Shown: positions 9,382 to 18,555 of the stretch, piece after piece
Layout: each line of letters begins with the position of its first letter
Position numbering within the stretch: position 1 is the stretch's first letter
From: Pseudomonadota bacterium
GTDB lineage: Bacteria > Pseudomonadota > Gammaproteobacteria > Xanthomonadales > Ahniellaceae
DNA: 64,000 nucleotides
NCBI GenBank assembly: GCA_022843465.1
Contig: JALHNO010000010.1
Location: forward strand, 19,035-83,034
Direction: 5' to 3'
The notes under the pieces: model-generated
The model's database searches: none
Told to the model about the DNA's origin: nothing
Seen by the model: the letters and a program-made list of their open reading frames with translations, nothing else
Made by a program: the position numbers and the translations under genes

Positions 9382-10068
9382 TTACTCCGGGTTTGCCGTA
9401 TGCCGCAGGCTGGCCGGCAGCATCTTGTTCGGCAGATTGCTGCTGGTGACCCAGTTCATGTCGCTGTCCATCGCATGCAGGATTTCCTTGCCCGCGGTGT
9501 CTCCGGCACCGATCTGATTGAAGATCAGCTGGACTGCGCAGCGGCCGTCGTCGAGCGTGCCGATATTGATCGCGCTGAGTTCTGCGGTGGCGTAGTCGGC
9601 GGCCTGGCTGAAGCCGTCGTCGCCATTGACCGGGCAGCGCTCATTGCCCTGGTAGAAACTGGCGACACTGGACTTGAGTTCGCTGGCGATCTGGTTCGCC
9701 TGCATGATCTTGGCACGATGGACGTAATCCTGATAGGCCGGTATTGCGATGGCCGCCAGAATCGCGACGACGACGAAGCCACCGATCCCGATCACGATGC
9801 CGGCAACCAGGCAGCCGCTATTGCCCGACTTCGGTGGCGCCACGAAGACCGGACGGCCGCCCTGCGGCATCGACGGTGGCAGGCCTGCCGTGCTGATGCC
9901 GAGCTCTGCTGCGACCTGGGACAGCGGCAGCCACTGCGCCATGCCTTCGCGCCAGACCAGGGTATTGAGGGTGACTTCGCCGCGTTGATAGGCGTTGAAC
10001 AGGTAGGAATCCGCAACCGGGCCCTGCTGTTGGCGTTGCGCGTCGGAATAGAACCAGGCCAGGGTCAT
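9382..10068 (-). CDS. GYF_2-domain protein with a type IV pilin-like membrane segment
   Basis: A 228-residue protein. Residues 1-50 match the GYF_2 peptide-binding fold (WFYSD, GPV, TLVWREGMAQW). A Pro/Gly linker follows. Then comes a hydrophobic segment, VVVAILAAIAIPAYQDYVHRA, which is strikingly like the N-terminal helix of type IV pilins but placed internally near residue 100. The C-terminal part has two Cys (ERCP, GRCAV) and resembles small pilin head domains. No prepilin peptidase site sits at the expected place, so it is probably a bitopic membrane protein and not an assembled pilin. The start has a GAGGAG site. It ends 42 bp from the stop of the convergent kinase gene. Confidence 0.8.
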   Translation of the reverse strand: MTLAWFYSDAQRQQQGPVADSYLFNAYQRGEVTLNTLVWREGMAQWLPLSQVAAELGISTAGLPPSMPQGGRPVFVAPPKSGNSGCLVAGIVIGIGGFVVVAILAAIAIPAYQDYVHRAKIMQANQIASELKSSVASFYQGNERCPVNGDDGFSQAADYATAELSAINIGTLDDGRCAVQLIFNQIGAGDTAGKEILHAMDSDMNWVTSSNLPNKMLPASLRHTANPE

Positions 10069-10135
10069 GGGATGCTCCTCGGAAAGAACGCAAGTTTATC
10101 CTGCCCGGCAAGGTTGAGCGAGCCGCAGCGCGTGC

Positions 10136-11311
10136 TCAATGGCGCAGCCGGTCAATCGCCCGGCCGAGTCCGGCCAGCGTCATCGGAAACATGCGGTCGC
10201 CCATCAGTTCGCGCGTCATCGCGATCGAAGGTGTGTAAGCCCAGGCCTGCTCCGGGACCGGATTGAGCCAGACCGCGCGCGAATACACATCCAGCACGCG
10301 GCGCAGCCAGACCGCGCCGGCCTCTTCGTTCCAGTGCTCGATCGAGCCACCCGGCTGACTGATCTCGTAGGCGCTCATGCTGGCATCACCGACGAAGATG
10401 ACCTTGTAGTCGGCAGGATACTTGTGCAGCAGGTCGAACGTACTGGTGTGTTCGCTGTAGCGCCGTGCGTTGTCGCGCCAGACCCGCTCGTACACGAAAT
10501 TGTGGAAGTAGAAATGTTCGAGGTGCTTGAACTCGCCCTTGGCCGCCGAGAACAGCTCCTCGCAGACCCGAACATGCTCATCCATCGAGCCGCCGACATC
10601 GAGAAACAACAGCACCTTGACCGCGTTGTGGCGCTCCTTCTGCCAGTGCAGATCGAGCCAGCCACCATTGCGCGCGGTGCCATCGATGGTGCCGGGCAGA
10701 TCGAACTGATCGGCCGCGCCGGTGCGCGCAAACCGGCGCAGCTGGCGCAGGGCGAGCTTGATGTTGCGGGTGCCGAGTTCGAGCTGGTCGTCGAGATTGC
10801 GAAACGCTCGCTGCTCCCAGACCTTGACGGCGCTGCGGCCCCTGGACACGCCACCAACGCGCATGCCCTCGGGATTGAAGCCGCCATTGCCAAACGGCGA
10901 GGTGCCGCCGGTGCCGATCCAGCGATTGCCACCCTGATGGCGGGCCTGCTGTTCCTTCATGCGCTCCTCGAACTGGCGCATCAGTTCTTCCAGACCGCCG
11001 AGCGACTTGATCCTGGCCTTGTCCTCGTCCGAGAGCAGCAGTTCCGCCTGCAGGCGCAGCCAGTCCTCGGGGATTGCCCCGGCCTGCTGGGCAAACACCG
11101 CCTCGACGCCCTTGAAGTAGGCCGCAAACACGCGATCAAAGCGGTCGTACTGCGACTCGTCCTTGACCAGGCAGAGCCGCGCCAGTGCGTAGAACTCGTC
11201 CATCGAGGCTTGCGCCAGCCCAGCCTTCAACGCCTCCAGCAGACCGAGGAATTCGGTCAGGCTGGTCTTCATGCCGCCGGAGCGGAGTGCGAGCAGAAAG
11301 GAGATCAACAT
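10136..11311 (-). CDS. CoxE-like von Willebrand factor A domain protein
   Basis: A 391-residue protein. The start (MLISFLLALRSGG, then SLTEFLGLLEAL) is typical of CoxE-like VWA proteins. The VWA domain occupies the C-terminal half, with a metal-site motif DVGGSMDEH, a slight change from the usual DxSxS in that Gly replaces the first Ser, and VIFVGDASM later. Proteins of this family work with a MoxR AAA+ ATPase as a chaperone or metal-insertion pair; that partner is encoded upstream at 11622-12461 on the same strand. The 310-bp gap between them is filled by a REP array, unusual for such a pair. The client is not evident from the neighbours. Confidence 0.87.
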   Translation of the reverse strand: MLISFLLALRSGGMKTSLTEFLGLLEALKAGLAQASMDEFYALARLCLVKDESQYDRFDRVFAAYFKGVEAVFAQQAGAIPEDWLRLQAELLLSDEDKARIKSLGGLEELMRQFEERMKEQQARHQGGNRWIGTGGTSPFGNGGFNPEGMRVGGVSRGRSAVKVWEQRAFRNLDDQLELGTRNIKLALRQLRRFARTGAADQFDLPGTIDGTARNGGWLDLHWQKERHNAVKVLLFLDVGGSMDEHVRVCEELFSAAKGEFKHLEHFYFHNFVYERVWRDNARRYSEHTSTFDLLHKYPADYKVIFVGDASMSAYEISQPGGSIEHWNEEAGAVWLRRVLDVYSRAVWLNPVPEQAWAYTPSIAMTRELMGDRMFPMTLAGLGRAIDRLRH

Positions 11312-11427
11312 GCAGTCGGCGGTTCCAGCGCTCTTTTGCTACAAGGGTCACGCGGCGAGGCAATTGTACGCCACGAGGCAGATGGGCTGGTCTGCACGGC
11401 ATCCATGCGAGATGCTGTGTCTCTTCT

Positions 11428-11593
11428 GTAGGGCATCTCTGTGAGATGCCGCATTGAGGTTGCCGCGGTATTGAGATGGCATCTCACAGAGATGCCCTAC
11501 AGGAAGCTGGCATCTCACAGAGATGCCCTACAGGAAGCTGGCATCTCACAGAGATGCCCTACAGGAAGCTGGCATTGCACAGGGATGCTCTAC
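11428..11593. repeat. REP array: one forward and four reverse GTAG-type copies, 31-bp period
   Basis: Each REP is GTAG followed by the hairpin GGCATCTC, loop TGT, GAGATGCC. A forward copy lies at 11428-11450. Reverse copies lie at 11478-11500, 11509-11531, 11540-11562 and a decayed one at 11571-11593; the reverse set has a strict 31-bp period with spacer AGGAAGCT. The array lies between the MoxR and VWA genes. Confidence 0.92.
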
Positions 11594-11621
11594 GGTAAGC
11601 GCGCGTGGCATACCAGACATA

Positions 11622-12461
11622 TCAGCCGCGCCGCGACATGAACGCCAGCTTCTCGAACAGATGCACATCGGCCTCGTTCTTCAACAGGGCGCCGTAGAGC
11701 GGCGGAATCTGCTTGCGGGTATTGGTCTCGCGCAACACCTCGGGGGCGATGTCCTCGGCCAGCAGCAATTTGATCCAGTCGAGCAGTTCCGATGTGCTCG
11801 GCTTCTTCTTCAGTCCTGGCACCTCACGCAAACCGAAAAACGCCTGCAGCGCTTCGTTGACCAGATCACGGCGCAATTTGGGGAAATGCACGTCGACGAT
11901 GCGCCCGAGGGTTTCGGCATCGGGAAACCGGATGTAGTGGAAGAAGCAACGCCGCAGGAAGGCATCGGGCAGTTCCTTCTCGTTGTTGCTGGTGATTATG
12001 ACGATCGGCCGGTGCAGGGCGCTGATCGTTTCGCGGGTCTCATGCACGAAGAAATCCATGCGGTCGAGCTCGCGCAGCAGGTCGTTGGGAAATTCGATGT
12101 CGGCCTTGTCGATCTCGTCGATCAGCAGCACCGCGCGCCGCTCGCTCCTGAAGGCTTCCCAGAGCTTGCCCGGCACAATGTAGTTGCGGATATCGCTGAC
12201 CCGCTCGTCGCCGAGCTGCGAATCGCGCAGGCGCGATACCGCATCGTATTCGTACAGGCCATGCTGGGCCTTGGTGGTCGACTTCACATGCCACTCGATC
12301 AGCGGCGCCTGCAGTCCTGCGGCGACCTGTTCGGCGAGCAGGGTCTTGCCGGTGCCAGGCTCACCCTTGATCAGCAGCGGACGCTGCAGGGTGATCGCGG
12401 CATTGACCGCGAGCTTGAGTTCATCGGTGGCAACATAGGCGGCAGTGCCTTCAAAACGCAT
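11622..12461 (-). CDS. MoxR-family AAA+ ATPase
   Basis: A 279-residue single-domain AAA+ protein. Walker A is GEPGTGKT, Walker B is LLIDEIDKAD, sensor 1 is IVIITSNNEKELPDAF, and an arginine-finger region LRRCFFHYI follows. MoxR ATPases act with VWA-domain partners to activate or assemble enzyme complexes in the cytoplasm. The CoxE-like partner gene follows on the same strand after the REP array, so the pair is probably one unit. The N-terminus (MRFEGTAAYVATDELKLAVN) matches the subfamily found with CoxE-type proteins. Confidence 0.92.
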   Translation of the reverse strand: MRFEGTAAYVATDELKLAVNAAITLQRPLLIKGEPGTGKTLLAEQVAAGLQAPLIEWHVKSTTKAQHGLYEYDAVSRLRDSQLGDERVSDIRNYIVPGKLWEAFRSERRAVLLIDEIDKADIEFPNDLLRELDRMDFFVHETRETISALHRPIVIITSNNEKELPDAFLRRCFFHYIRFPDAETLGRIVDVHFPKLRRDLVNEALQAFFGLREVPGLKKKPSTSELLDWIKLLLAEDIAPEVLRETNTRKQIPPLYGALLKNEADVHLFEKLAFMSRRG

Positions 12462-12573
12462 GAGCGGCTTCCCGTTTCAGAATGTCGCATCTTATCTGCC
12501 CGCGTTCGAGCTTGCCCTCGGACATCAGGCGGGCGCCGCCTGCACGCGGCTGGCGCCCGCCAGAACGTGCAAG

Positions 12574-13794
12574 CTATTCGTATCGCAACGCCTCAATCGG
12601 ATCCAGCGAGGCAGCCTTGGACGCCGGCATGATGCCGAACACCACACCGACCATAGCCGAGAATCCGGCTGCCGCCATCACCACCCACAGTGGCACGCTG
12701 GCCGGCGGAAAGTTGGGGATCAGGGTGGCAACTCCTGCTCCGGCCGCGAAACCGAGCACGATGCCGATCAGTCCGCCGAGCAGGGCGAGCAGACCGGCTT
12801 CGAGCAGGAACTGCACCAGGATGTCGTTGCGGGTGGCACCCAGCGCCTTGAGGATGCCGATCTCGCGGGTGCGTTCGGTGACCGAGACCAGCATGATGTT
12901 CATGATGCCGATGCCACCGACCAGCAGGGAAATGCTGACGATGCCGCCGAGCACCGCGGTCGCCATCGTGGTGATCTGCTCGAACTGCTTGACCACGGAA
13001 TCGGCCGCCTCGACCTTGAAATCATCCTCGGCATCGGGCTTGAGATCGCGCGACACGCGGATGGCGCGCTTGACGCGTTCGCGCACCTCTTCGACCTCCG
13101 CGATATTGGTCACCGTGAATGACACCGACAGGAACGGATCGCGGTCATGGCCCATCAGGGCGCGGCCGACATCGAACGGGATGATCACGTAGTTGTCCTG
13201 GCTGAAGCCAAGGATCTCCCCGCGTTTTTCCATCATGCCGACGACCTTGAACCACTCATCGCCGATGCGGAAGTATTCGCCGACCGGGTTCTCCGGCATC
13301 TTCAGGTCGTCGCGCAACTGGGTGCCGATCACCGCGACGCGGCGGTGACCACGATCATCGCTCTCGACGATGAAGCGGCCGAACTCCGGATAACGCGCGC
13401 GTACCGCCTGGAATTCCGCCGAGGTCGCGAAGATGTCCGGCGTGGTATTGCGCCCCTTGTAGCTGGCACCACTGGCCTGTACCTGCATCATCGGCGCGAT
13501 CGCTCCGATACCGGGCACGCGTCGGCGCAGCGCTTCGACATCCTTGAAATGGATATTGTTGATCTTGCCGGTGCGGAAATTCTCGTTGTTGTTTTCGGCG
13601 CGCAGGGTCAGGGTGCCGCCGCCGATATCGGCGAACTGGCTCTTGATCGATTCCGAGAAGCCCTGCACCAGGGACACTACGGCGATCACCGACGCGGTGC
13701 CGATCAGGATGCCGAGCGTGGTCAGAAAGCTGCGCATGCGATGCGCCATCAGACTGATCAACGCGGCGCGGAATGCCTCGAGAAAAACGTTCAT
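12574..13794 (-). CDS. MacB/FtsX-type ABC transporter permease
   Basis: A 406-residue permease. Residues 1-45 hold the first membrane helix ([20 protein letters not shown]), then a large periplasmic domain to about 275, then three helices and the ending [10 protein letters not shown], the classic MacB family C-terminus. The ATPase is a separate gene here, unlike E. coli MacB. Its start overlaps the ATPase stop by 4 bp (ATGA), which implies translational coupling. It is the last gene of a YIP1, adaptor, ATPase, permease series. The likely role is export of a peptide, lipid or macrolide-like compound; the substrate cannot be read from the sequence. Confidence 0.92.
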   Translation of the reverse strand: MNVFLEAFRAALISLMAHRMRSFLTTLGILIGTASVIAVVSLVQGFSESIKSQFADIGGGTLTLRAENNNENFRTGKINNIHFKDVEALRRRVPGIGAIAPMMQVQASGASYKGRNTTPDIFATSAEFQAVRARYPEFGRFIVESDDRGHRRVAVIGTQLRDDLKMPENPVGEYFRIGDEWFKVVGMMEKRGEILGFSQDNYVIIPFDVGRALMGHDRDPFLSVSFTVTNIAEVEEVRERVKRAIRVSRDLKPDAEDDFKVEAADSVVKQFEQITTMATAVLGGIVSISLLVGGIGIMNIMLVSVTERTREIGILKALGATRNDILVQFLLEAGLLALLGGLIGIVLGFAAGAGVATLIPNFPPASVPLWVVMAAAGFSAMVGVVFGIMPASKAASLDPIEALRYE

Positions 13795-14489
13795 GCCATC
13801 GCCTGACTGGTTTGTGGGTTGGCGGTATCGCTCAGAATCTTGCCGTCACTGACGCGAATTGTGCGCGCGCAGTGGGCGGCGATATCGGGTTCATGCGTCA
13901 CCACGACCACGGTCTGACCCTGGCGATGCAGCTCATCGAACAGCGCCATGATTTCGGCCGAGGTCTTCGAATCGAGATTTCCGGTGGGTTCATCGGCGAG
14001 CAGGATCGAGGGCTCGCCGACCAGGGCGCGCGCCACGGCAACGCGCTGGCGCTGGCCGCCGGACAGCTGGTTCGGTCGATGGCCGAGTCGGTCGCCAAGG
14101 CCGACCTTCTGCAAGGCTGCACGCGCGCGCCGATCGCGCTCGACGGCCGGCAGGCCGCGATAGACCAGGGGTTGCATCACGTTCTGCAGCACGGTCATCC
14201 GTGGCAACAGATGAAAGCTCTGGAACACGAAGCCGATTTCCTGATTGCGTACGCGTGCCAGCTCGTTGTCGTTCATGGTCGAGGTGTCGCGCCCGTTGAG
14301 CACATAGCGGCCCTCCGAGGGCGAATCGAGACAGCCGATCAGATTCATCAAGGTCGATTTGCCCGAGCCCGATGCGCCGATCAGGGCGACGTATTCGTTG
14401 CGGCCGATGTGCAGGTCGACGCCATTGAGCGCAAGGATTTCCTCCTCGCCCATCTGGTAGCGCTTGACGATGGCGGAGAGCTCGATCAT
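13791..14489 (-). CDS. MacB/LolD-type ABC transporter ATPase
   Basis: A 232-residue nucleotide-binding subunit. Walker [11 protein letters not shown]-loop region [18 protein letters not shown], signature [15 protein letters not shown], Walker [13 protein letters not shown] and the switch His in VVTHEPD are all intact, so an active ATPase is predicted. It overlaps the adaptor gene upstream and the permease gene downstream by 4 bp each. It powers the permease at 12574-13794. Confidence 0.95.
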   Translation of the reverse strand: MIELSAIVKRYQMGEEEILALNGVDLHIGRNEYVALIGASGSGKSTLMNLIGCLDSPSEGRYVLNGRDTSTMNDNELARVRNQEIGFVFQSFHLLPRMTVLQNVMQPLVYRGLPAVERDRRARAALQKVGLGDRLGHRPNQLSGGQRQRVAVARALVGEPSILLADEPTGNLDSKTSAEIMALFDELHRQGQTVVVVTHEPDIAAHCARTIRVSDGKILSDTANPQTSQAMA

Positions 14490-15706
14490 TCCTCGTCTTC
14501 CTGCTCGGCCTTCGCCTTGTCGGCTGCCTTGGACTTGTCGTCTTTCTCTTTCGATTCGCTCAGGCGATCGCCTTCCTTGATCTGGCGCAGCGCCTTGGCG
14601 GGTCCGGTGATGATGCGATCACCGGCCTTGAGGCCGCGGGTGACCTCATCCCAGCTGTCGTCGGAAATGCCGGTCTCGATGCTGGCCTTGTGCGCCCGCG
14701 CGTCGCGCCAGATCCAGACATGGCGTTCGAGCTTGCCACTTTCGCCGGTCTCGCTGACCACGGCTTCTACAGGTACGGCCACGCGCTTGCCGCCGTCGTT
14801 GAGGAAGATATCGGTGCGCGCGCTCATGCCCGAGCGCAACTGCATGTCGGCCGGCGCCTGCAACAGCACGGTCACCTTGTAGGCGCGGCCCTGCAATTCC
14901 ACGGTCGGAGCCAGCGCGATCTGTTCGACCACGCCGGGGATGGCGCGATCGGGGTAGGCGGCGGCGTAGACGTCGGCCTTCTGGCCGACGGCGATATTGG
15001 CGATATCGGCCTCATCGACCTTGAGCTCGGCCTGGATCGCGGAGGTGTCGGCGATCTTCATCAACTGGGCGCCGGCGAGCGCCATCGTCGACGGGATTGC
15101 GGTCTCGCCGACCTTGATTGGCAGGGCCACCACGGTGCCGCTGATCGGCGCCAGGATGTCGGTCTTGGCCATCTGTTCGCGCGCTTCCTTCAGCACCGCA
15201 TCGGCGCGACGCAGTGCCTCCTCGCTGCTCTTCAGTTCGACCTTGGCCAGCTCCAGCTGGTTGCGGTCCTCGTCGAAGCGGCTCTGATCGATCATCCGTG
15301 CCTCGATCAGCTTGCTGCTGCGCTCGAACTGCTTCTGGCGCAAGGACAGCGCAACACGCTGGCGTTCGATGCTGATCACGCTCTGACGGCGGCTGGCCTC
15401 CTCGCGCTCGATCGCGTTGCGATAGGTCTCCGGATCAAGCGACAGCAGCACCTGACCGGCGACCACGGCATCGCCCTCCTTGACCGCAATCGACTTGACC
15501 TTGGCGATCAGTTCCGAGGTGAGATTCACTTCGGTCCGGTACGCCAGGGTGCCCGAGGCCAGGATGGTCGGACGGATGTCCTGCTCGGCGACAGTGGCGA
15601 GTTTGACTTCGGTGCCTTTCTCGCCGCGCATCTTCTTGATGCCGATCGGCAGTGCGATCACCAGCACGATGATGATCAGTACCAACCATTTTTTCTTGGA
15701 ATTCAT
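14486..15706 (-). CDS. Periplasmic adaptor (HlyD/MacA-like membrane fusion protein)
   Basis: A 406-residue protein anchored by one N-terminal helix ([20 protein letters not shown]). It has the usual barrel-lipoyl-hairpin order: a lipoyl half motif ([19 protein letters not shown] region), a long coiled-coil hairpin at about 100-190, then the second lipoyl half ([12 protein letters not shown]) and a beta-barrel. The last 30 residues are a highly charged Lys/Glu/Asp tail rich in [11 protein letters not shown], which is not typical of MacA and could be a flexible extension. It bridges the inner-membrane ABC pair to an outer-membrane channel; no TolC-like gene lies in the window. Confidence 0.92.
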   Translation of the reverse strand: MNSKKKWLVLIIIVLVIALPIGIKKMRGEKGTEVKLATVAEQDIRPTILASGTLAYRTEVNLTSELIAKVKSIAVKEGDAVVAGQVLLSLDPETYRNAIEREEASRRQSVISIERQRVALSLRQKQFERSSKLIEARMIDQSRFDEDRNQLELAKVELKSSEEALRRADAVLKEAREQMAKTDILAPISGTVVALPIKVGETAIPSTMALAGAQLMKIADTSAIQAELKVDEADIANIAVGQKADVYAAAYPDRAIPGVVEQIALAPTVELQGRAYKVTVLLQAPADMQLRSGMSARTDIFLNDGGKRVAVPVEAVVSETGESGKLERHVWIWRDARAHKASIETGISDDSWDEVTRGLKAGDRIITGPAKALRQIKEGDRLSESKEKDDKSKAADKAKAEQEDEE

Positions 15707-15745
15707 GCGCGGATCTCAATGCGAAGGAGTGGGTCTTGCAGATGC

Positions 15746-16432
15746 TCAGTGTGTCGCCAGCGTGAACACGGCCATGCCGCCAAAGATGATCAGGCTGGGG
15801 ATGGTGGCCACCACGATGGCCTGCGTCCAGCTGGAACGGCTCCATACCCGCCAGCCCAGCGCCGTCAATGCAATCGTCCAGAAGGTCAGCAGATTGAAGC
15901 CCTTGGCCAGGCCACTCCAGGTGTGATCAAAGGGCAGCTGCACGATCAGCGGATCGAAATTGGTCAGCATCAGGCTCTCCAGCCCGGTTTGCGGTTCCAT
16001 CATGAAGACGCCGACGATGGCAACGAGGATGCCGAGCTGTGCCGGTACACCAGCCCAGGCGGTGAGGCTCAGGCCATGGCGGAATGAAATCGCGCTGCCA
16101 GTGATCTTGCCGGCAAGCATGTAGTAGAGCGCAATCAGCAAGGTGAAGAAGGCAATGACGATGGGTGTGGCAACCGCGCCGAAGATGCCCATCACCGATG
16201 CGCTTGGCATCACGCTCTTGGCCTGGGCAATCTCGCTGGCGCTCATTTCCTTGCCCGACGCAGCAAGCTGATGCTCGGTCAACCAGTCCGAATCGACGGT
16301 ATTGAAGTAGCTCAGGGTCATCACCACCGACAGCACCGTGAGCAAGATCAAGGGCAGCCAAAACGTCGGCTTTTCCTTGAGTTCGGCAAAGGTCTTGCCC
16401 GGTTCGACGAAAATATTGATCAGGTGCGACAT
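15746..16432 (-). CDS. YIP1-family membrane protein
   Basis: A 228-residue protein with about five hydrophobic segments. It has the YIP1-domain opening (LINIFVEPGKTFAELKEKPT) and the internal arrangement seen in bacterial YIP1 proteins. It starts the efflux operon, 39 bp before the adaptor gene. A role as an accessory to the MacAB-like transporter is inferred only from its position. Confidence 0.8.
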   Translation of the reverse strand: MSHLINIFVEPGKTFAELKEKPTFWLPLILLTVLSVVMTLSYFNTVDSDWLTEHQLAASGKEMSASEIAQAKSVMPSASVMGIFGAVATPIVIAFFTLLIALYYMLAGKITGSAISFRHGLSLTAWAGVPAQLGILVAIVGVFMMEPQTGLESLMLTNFDPLIVQLPFDHTWSGLAKGFNLLTFWTIALTALGWRVWSRSSWTQAIVVATIPSLIIFGGMAVFTLATH

Positions 16433-16637
16433 GTCCTGCTCCTATCCCCAGGTTGCGGTAATGGCCATGCTGCGATGGCAGGGCCGCCAATGACCGATAG
16501 AGTGCGGCAGGCCCCTCCATGCAACAAGTGACGGCCGGCGAAATCGCGCATGTCAGTTGTCATATGGCGACTGACATGCTGTCAGCGGGCGCACAACGTG
16601 ATTCAATCGCGGCAAGGCAGCGCGCAGGAGGTGCCCG

Positions 16638-17459
16638 ATGAGCGGATCCGGTTCCGGTAGTCAACGCGTTCGTATCGACGCGAGCATGCGGCAGGCGTTC
16701 GAGCGCAATGCGGCGGCGGCATTGCGTCGCCGCAGCAACCGCTATCTGTCGGGCATGGCGATGAGCATGGCGCAGTATCCGGTCATCGGTGCCGGGGGTC
16801 TGCTCGGCATCCACTTCTGGGGCTGGACGCCCCTGCACCTGCTGGTGTTGCTGATCGCCGGTACCGCGCTTGCCATCATCGCCGATGTGGCGCGCTGGCT
16901 GGTTGCCCGTCGCAGTCTGCTGGCCGAGTATCAGACCATGCAGGCAGATCGCCTGGTCTGGCTGCTGGTAGCCGCCCGCCGTTCCGGCCAGGAAGAGGTA
17001 TCCGGCGAGCACCTGCGATTGAAGTCGCCGGGTATCGGCCTTGCCGCCGATCTGGTGATCGGTGCCGTCGCAATCTACGCGCTCGACCAGCAGATCCGTT
17101 CGCTGGGTCTGGATGTCGCCGAGACCGTGCGCGCAGGGGGCTCCCTGCAGCTGGCGCTGATCGTTCTCTGCCTGGCGCCGTTGGCGGCTTTGGTCGCCAC
17201 CCTGGGCACCGGCAGGGGCGCCGACCAGGGTGGTCATGACGAGCTGGAATTCCGTGCCGGCGGCCGCGGTCTGGGCCTGCTGTTGGTCGCCGGTGGCTTA
17301 GGGTTCTTTGGTCAGGACGGCGCGCGCGGCCTGATGTTGTTCATGTACAGCGGCACCCTGATTGTCGGTGTGCTGGCAATGCTCGGGGTCTGGCTCATGT
17401 ATCGCGAGCGCGAATGGCTGCGTGCGCATCTGGCACCCGGCCGCTCCCCGCCTCCCTAA
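16638..17459 (+). CDS. Multi-pass membrane protein of unknown function
   Basis: A 273-residue protein. The first 40 residues are basic (MRQAFERNAAAALRRRSNRY), followed by about six hydrophobic helices paired as 45-90, 135-185 and 205-255. No domain is recognised. The start ATG at 16638 has a strong AGGAGGTG site at 16625. It reads away from the YIP1 operon and towards minC, but a REP-bearing 245-bp gap separates it from minC, so it is probably a single-gene unit. Confidence 0.75.
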   Translation: MSGSGSGSQRVRIDASMRQAFERNAAAALRRRSNRYLSGMAMSMAQYPVIGAGGLLGIHFWGWTPLHLLVLLIAGTALAIIADVARWLVARRSLLAEYQTMQADRLVWLLVAARRSGQEEVSGEHLRLKSPGIGLAADLVIGAVAIYALDQQIRSLGLDVAETVRAGGSLQLALIVLCLAPLAALVATLGTGRGADQGGHDELEFRAGGRGLGLLLVAGGLGFFGQDGARGLMLFMYSGTLIVGVLAMLGVWLMYREREWLRAHLAPGRSPPP

Positions 17460-17601
17460 GCGGGCCTTGCCCCGCTGCTCGCCCAGGAACCTATAGGGCA
17501 TCTCTGTGAGATGCCATCCCAGCGCCACGGCGCATCGATGACGGCATCTCGCAGCCATGCCCTGCAGCAGGGCTGGCGTACCGGGGCGGGGCAAGGCCCG
17601 C
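17459..17601. repeat. Solitary composite element: outer GCGGGGC hairpins around a REP pair
   Basis: The stretch starts with an AGCGGGCC/CCCCGCT hairpin, then a forward REP with an ATAG head at 17493-17515, the spacer ATCCCAGCGCCACGGCGC, a decayed reverse REP at 17543-17565 and an inverted GCGGGGC segment to 17601. It has the same plan as one unit of the 126-bp array at 36 kb, so it is probably a single-copy relative. It could also terminate transcription before minC. Confidence 0.8.
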
Positions 17602-17704
17602 TCCATCAAATTTCCTCTGGAAAAGAAGCGGGAATCAGCGCTGTGCCCTTGCGTTTTGCTGGCGGCTCGGCCATCGTGGCCGCTGCATCCCGAATCGAAT
17701 TCTC

Positions 17705-18517
17705 GTGCGCGTACGCAACAGGCCGAACTCCTCCGTTGAACCCGAAGCCGGCGGCACTGAGCCGCTTGATCTGCTGACTCCGCAGTCGGCCGCCGTCAGT
17801 GCCGGTGAACTCCGTTTCGCCCAGCTCGGTATCGCCCAGTTTGCGCTGCGCAGTGGCGATCCAGCCACCGTACACGCCGAGATCGCCGCGCGGGTTGCCG
17901 CGGCGCCTGCCCTGCTGACACGCGCGCCGGTAGTGCTGGATGTCTCCGCGCTCGACCCGACGCCCGATACCGCGCAGATGCAGGCGCTGATCGAAGCCGT
18001 GCGCAGCGCCGGCCTGCTGCCGGTAGGACTGACCCATGGCACGGTCAACGAGGAAGCGCTCGCGCGTGCGCTCGAGCTGCCCCTGTTTGCGCGGTTTCGC
18101 GCCAGCAGCGACCTGCCGGCCGCAGCGGCCGTCGAGCGCAAGCCCGCGGCCGCGCCGCGCGCCGCGCCCGTCGTCGGCACAGGTTCAAGCGTGGGCATGC
18201 ACCATGCACTGCCGGTACGCTCGGGCCAGCAGGTTTATGCGCGGCAGCGCGATCTGATTCTGACGGCGATGGTCGGCAATGGCGCCGAGGTCATCGCCGA
18301 TGGATCGATCCATGTCTACGGCACCTTGCGTGGTCGCGCGCTGGCCGGTGCCAGCGGCGATGCGACGGCACGGATCTACTGCCAGAACTTCCAGGCCGAG
18401 CTGATTTCGATCGCCGGCCAGTACCGGGTATTCGAAGAACACAGCCCGGACCTGCACGGCAAGCCGGTGCAGGCCTGGCTGGACGACGACAAATTGCGTA
18501 TTGCACCGCTGGCCTGA
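17705..18517 (+). CDS. minC: Septum site-determining protein MinC
   Basis: A 270-residue division inhibitor that blocks FtsZ assembly away from midcell. The N-terminal FtsZ-binding domain runs to about residue 115, an Ala/Pro linker follows, and the C-terminal right-handed beta-helix domain contains the conserved block VRSGQQVYARQRDL, then GAEVIADGSIHVYGTLRGRALAG, ending with the usual LxIAPLA tail. The start is a GTG at 17705; no better start lies downstream in frame before conserved sequence. It is the first gene of minCDE. Confidence 0.95.
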   Translation: MRVRNRPNSSVEPEAGGTEPLDLLTPQSAAVSAGELRFAQLGIAQFALRSGDPATVHAEIAARVAAAPALLTRAPVVLDVSALDPTPDTAQMQALIEAVRSAGLLPVGLTHGTVNEEALARALELPLFARFRASSDLPAAAAVERKPAAAPRAAPVVGTGSSVGMHHALPVRSGQQVYARQRDLILTAMVGNGAEVIADGSIHVYGTLRGRALAGASGDATARIYCQNFQAELISIAGQYRVFEEHSPDLHGKPVQAWLDDDKLRIAPLA

Positions 18518-18555
18518 GGCTGCGGTGCACGTTTCAACCATTGGAGATTGCGGCT

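Noticed and set aside
15746..16432. YIP1 gene as an outer-membrane channel partner of the efflux operon
   Set aside because: It has inner-membrane helices and none of the beta-barrel or coiled-coil features of TolC-type proteins.
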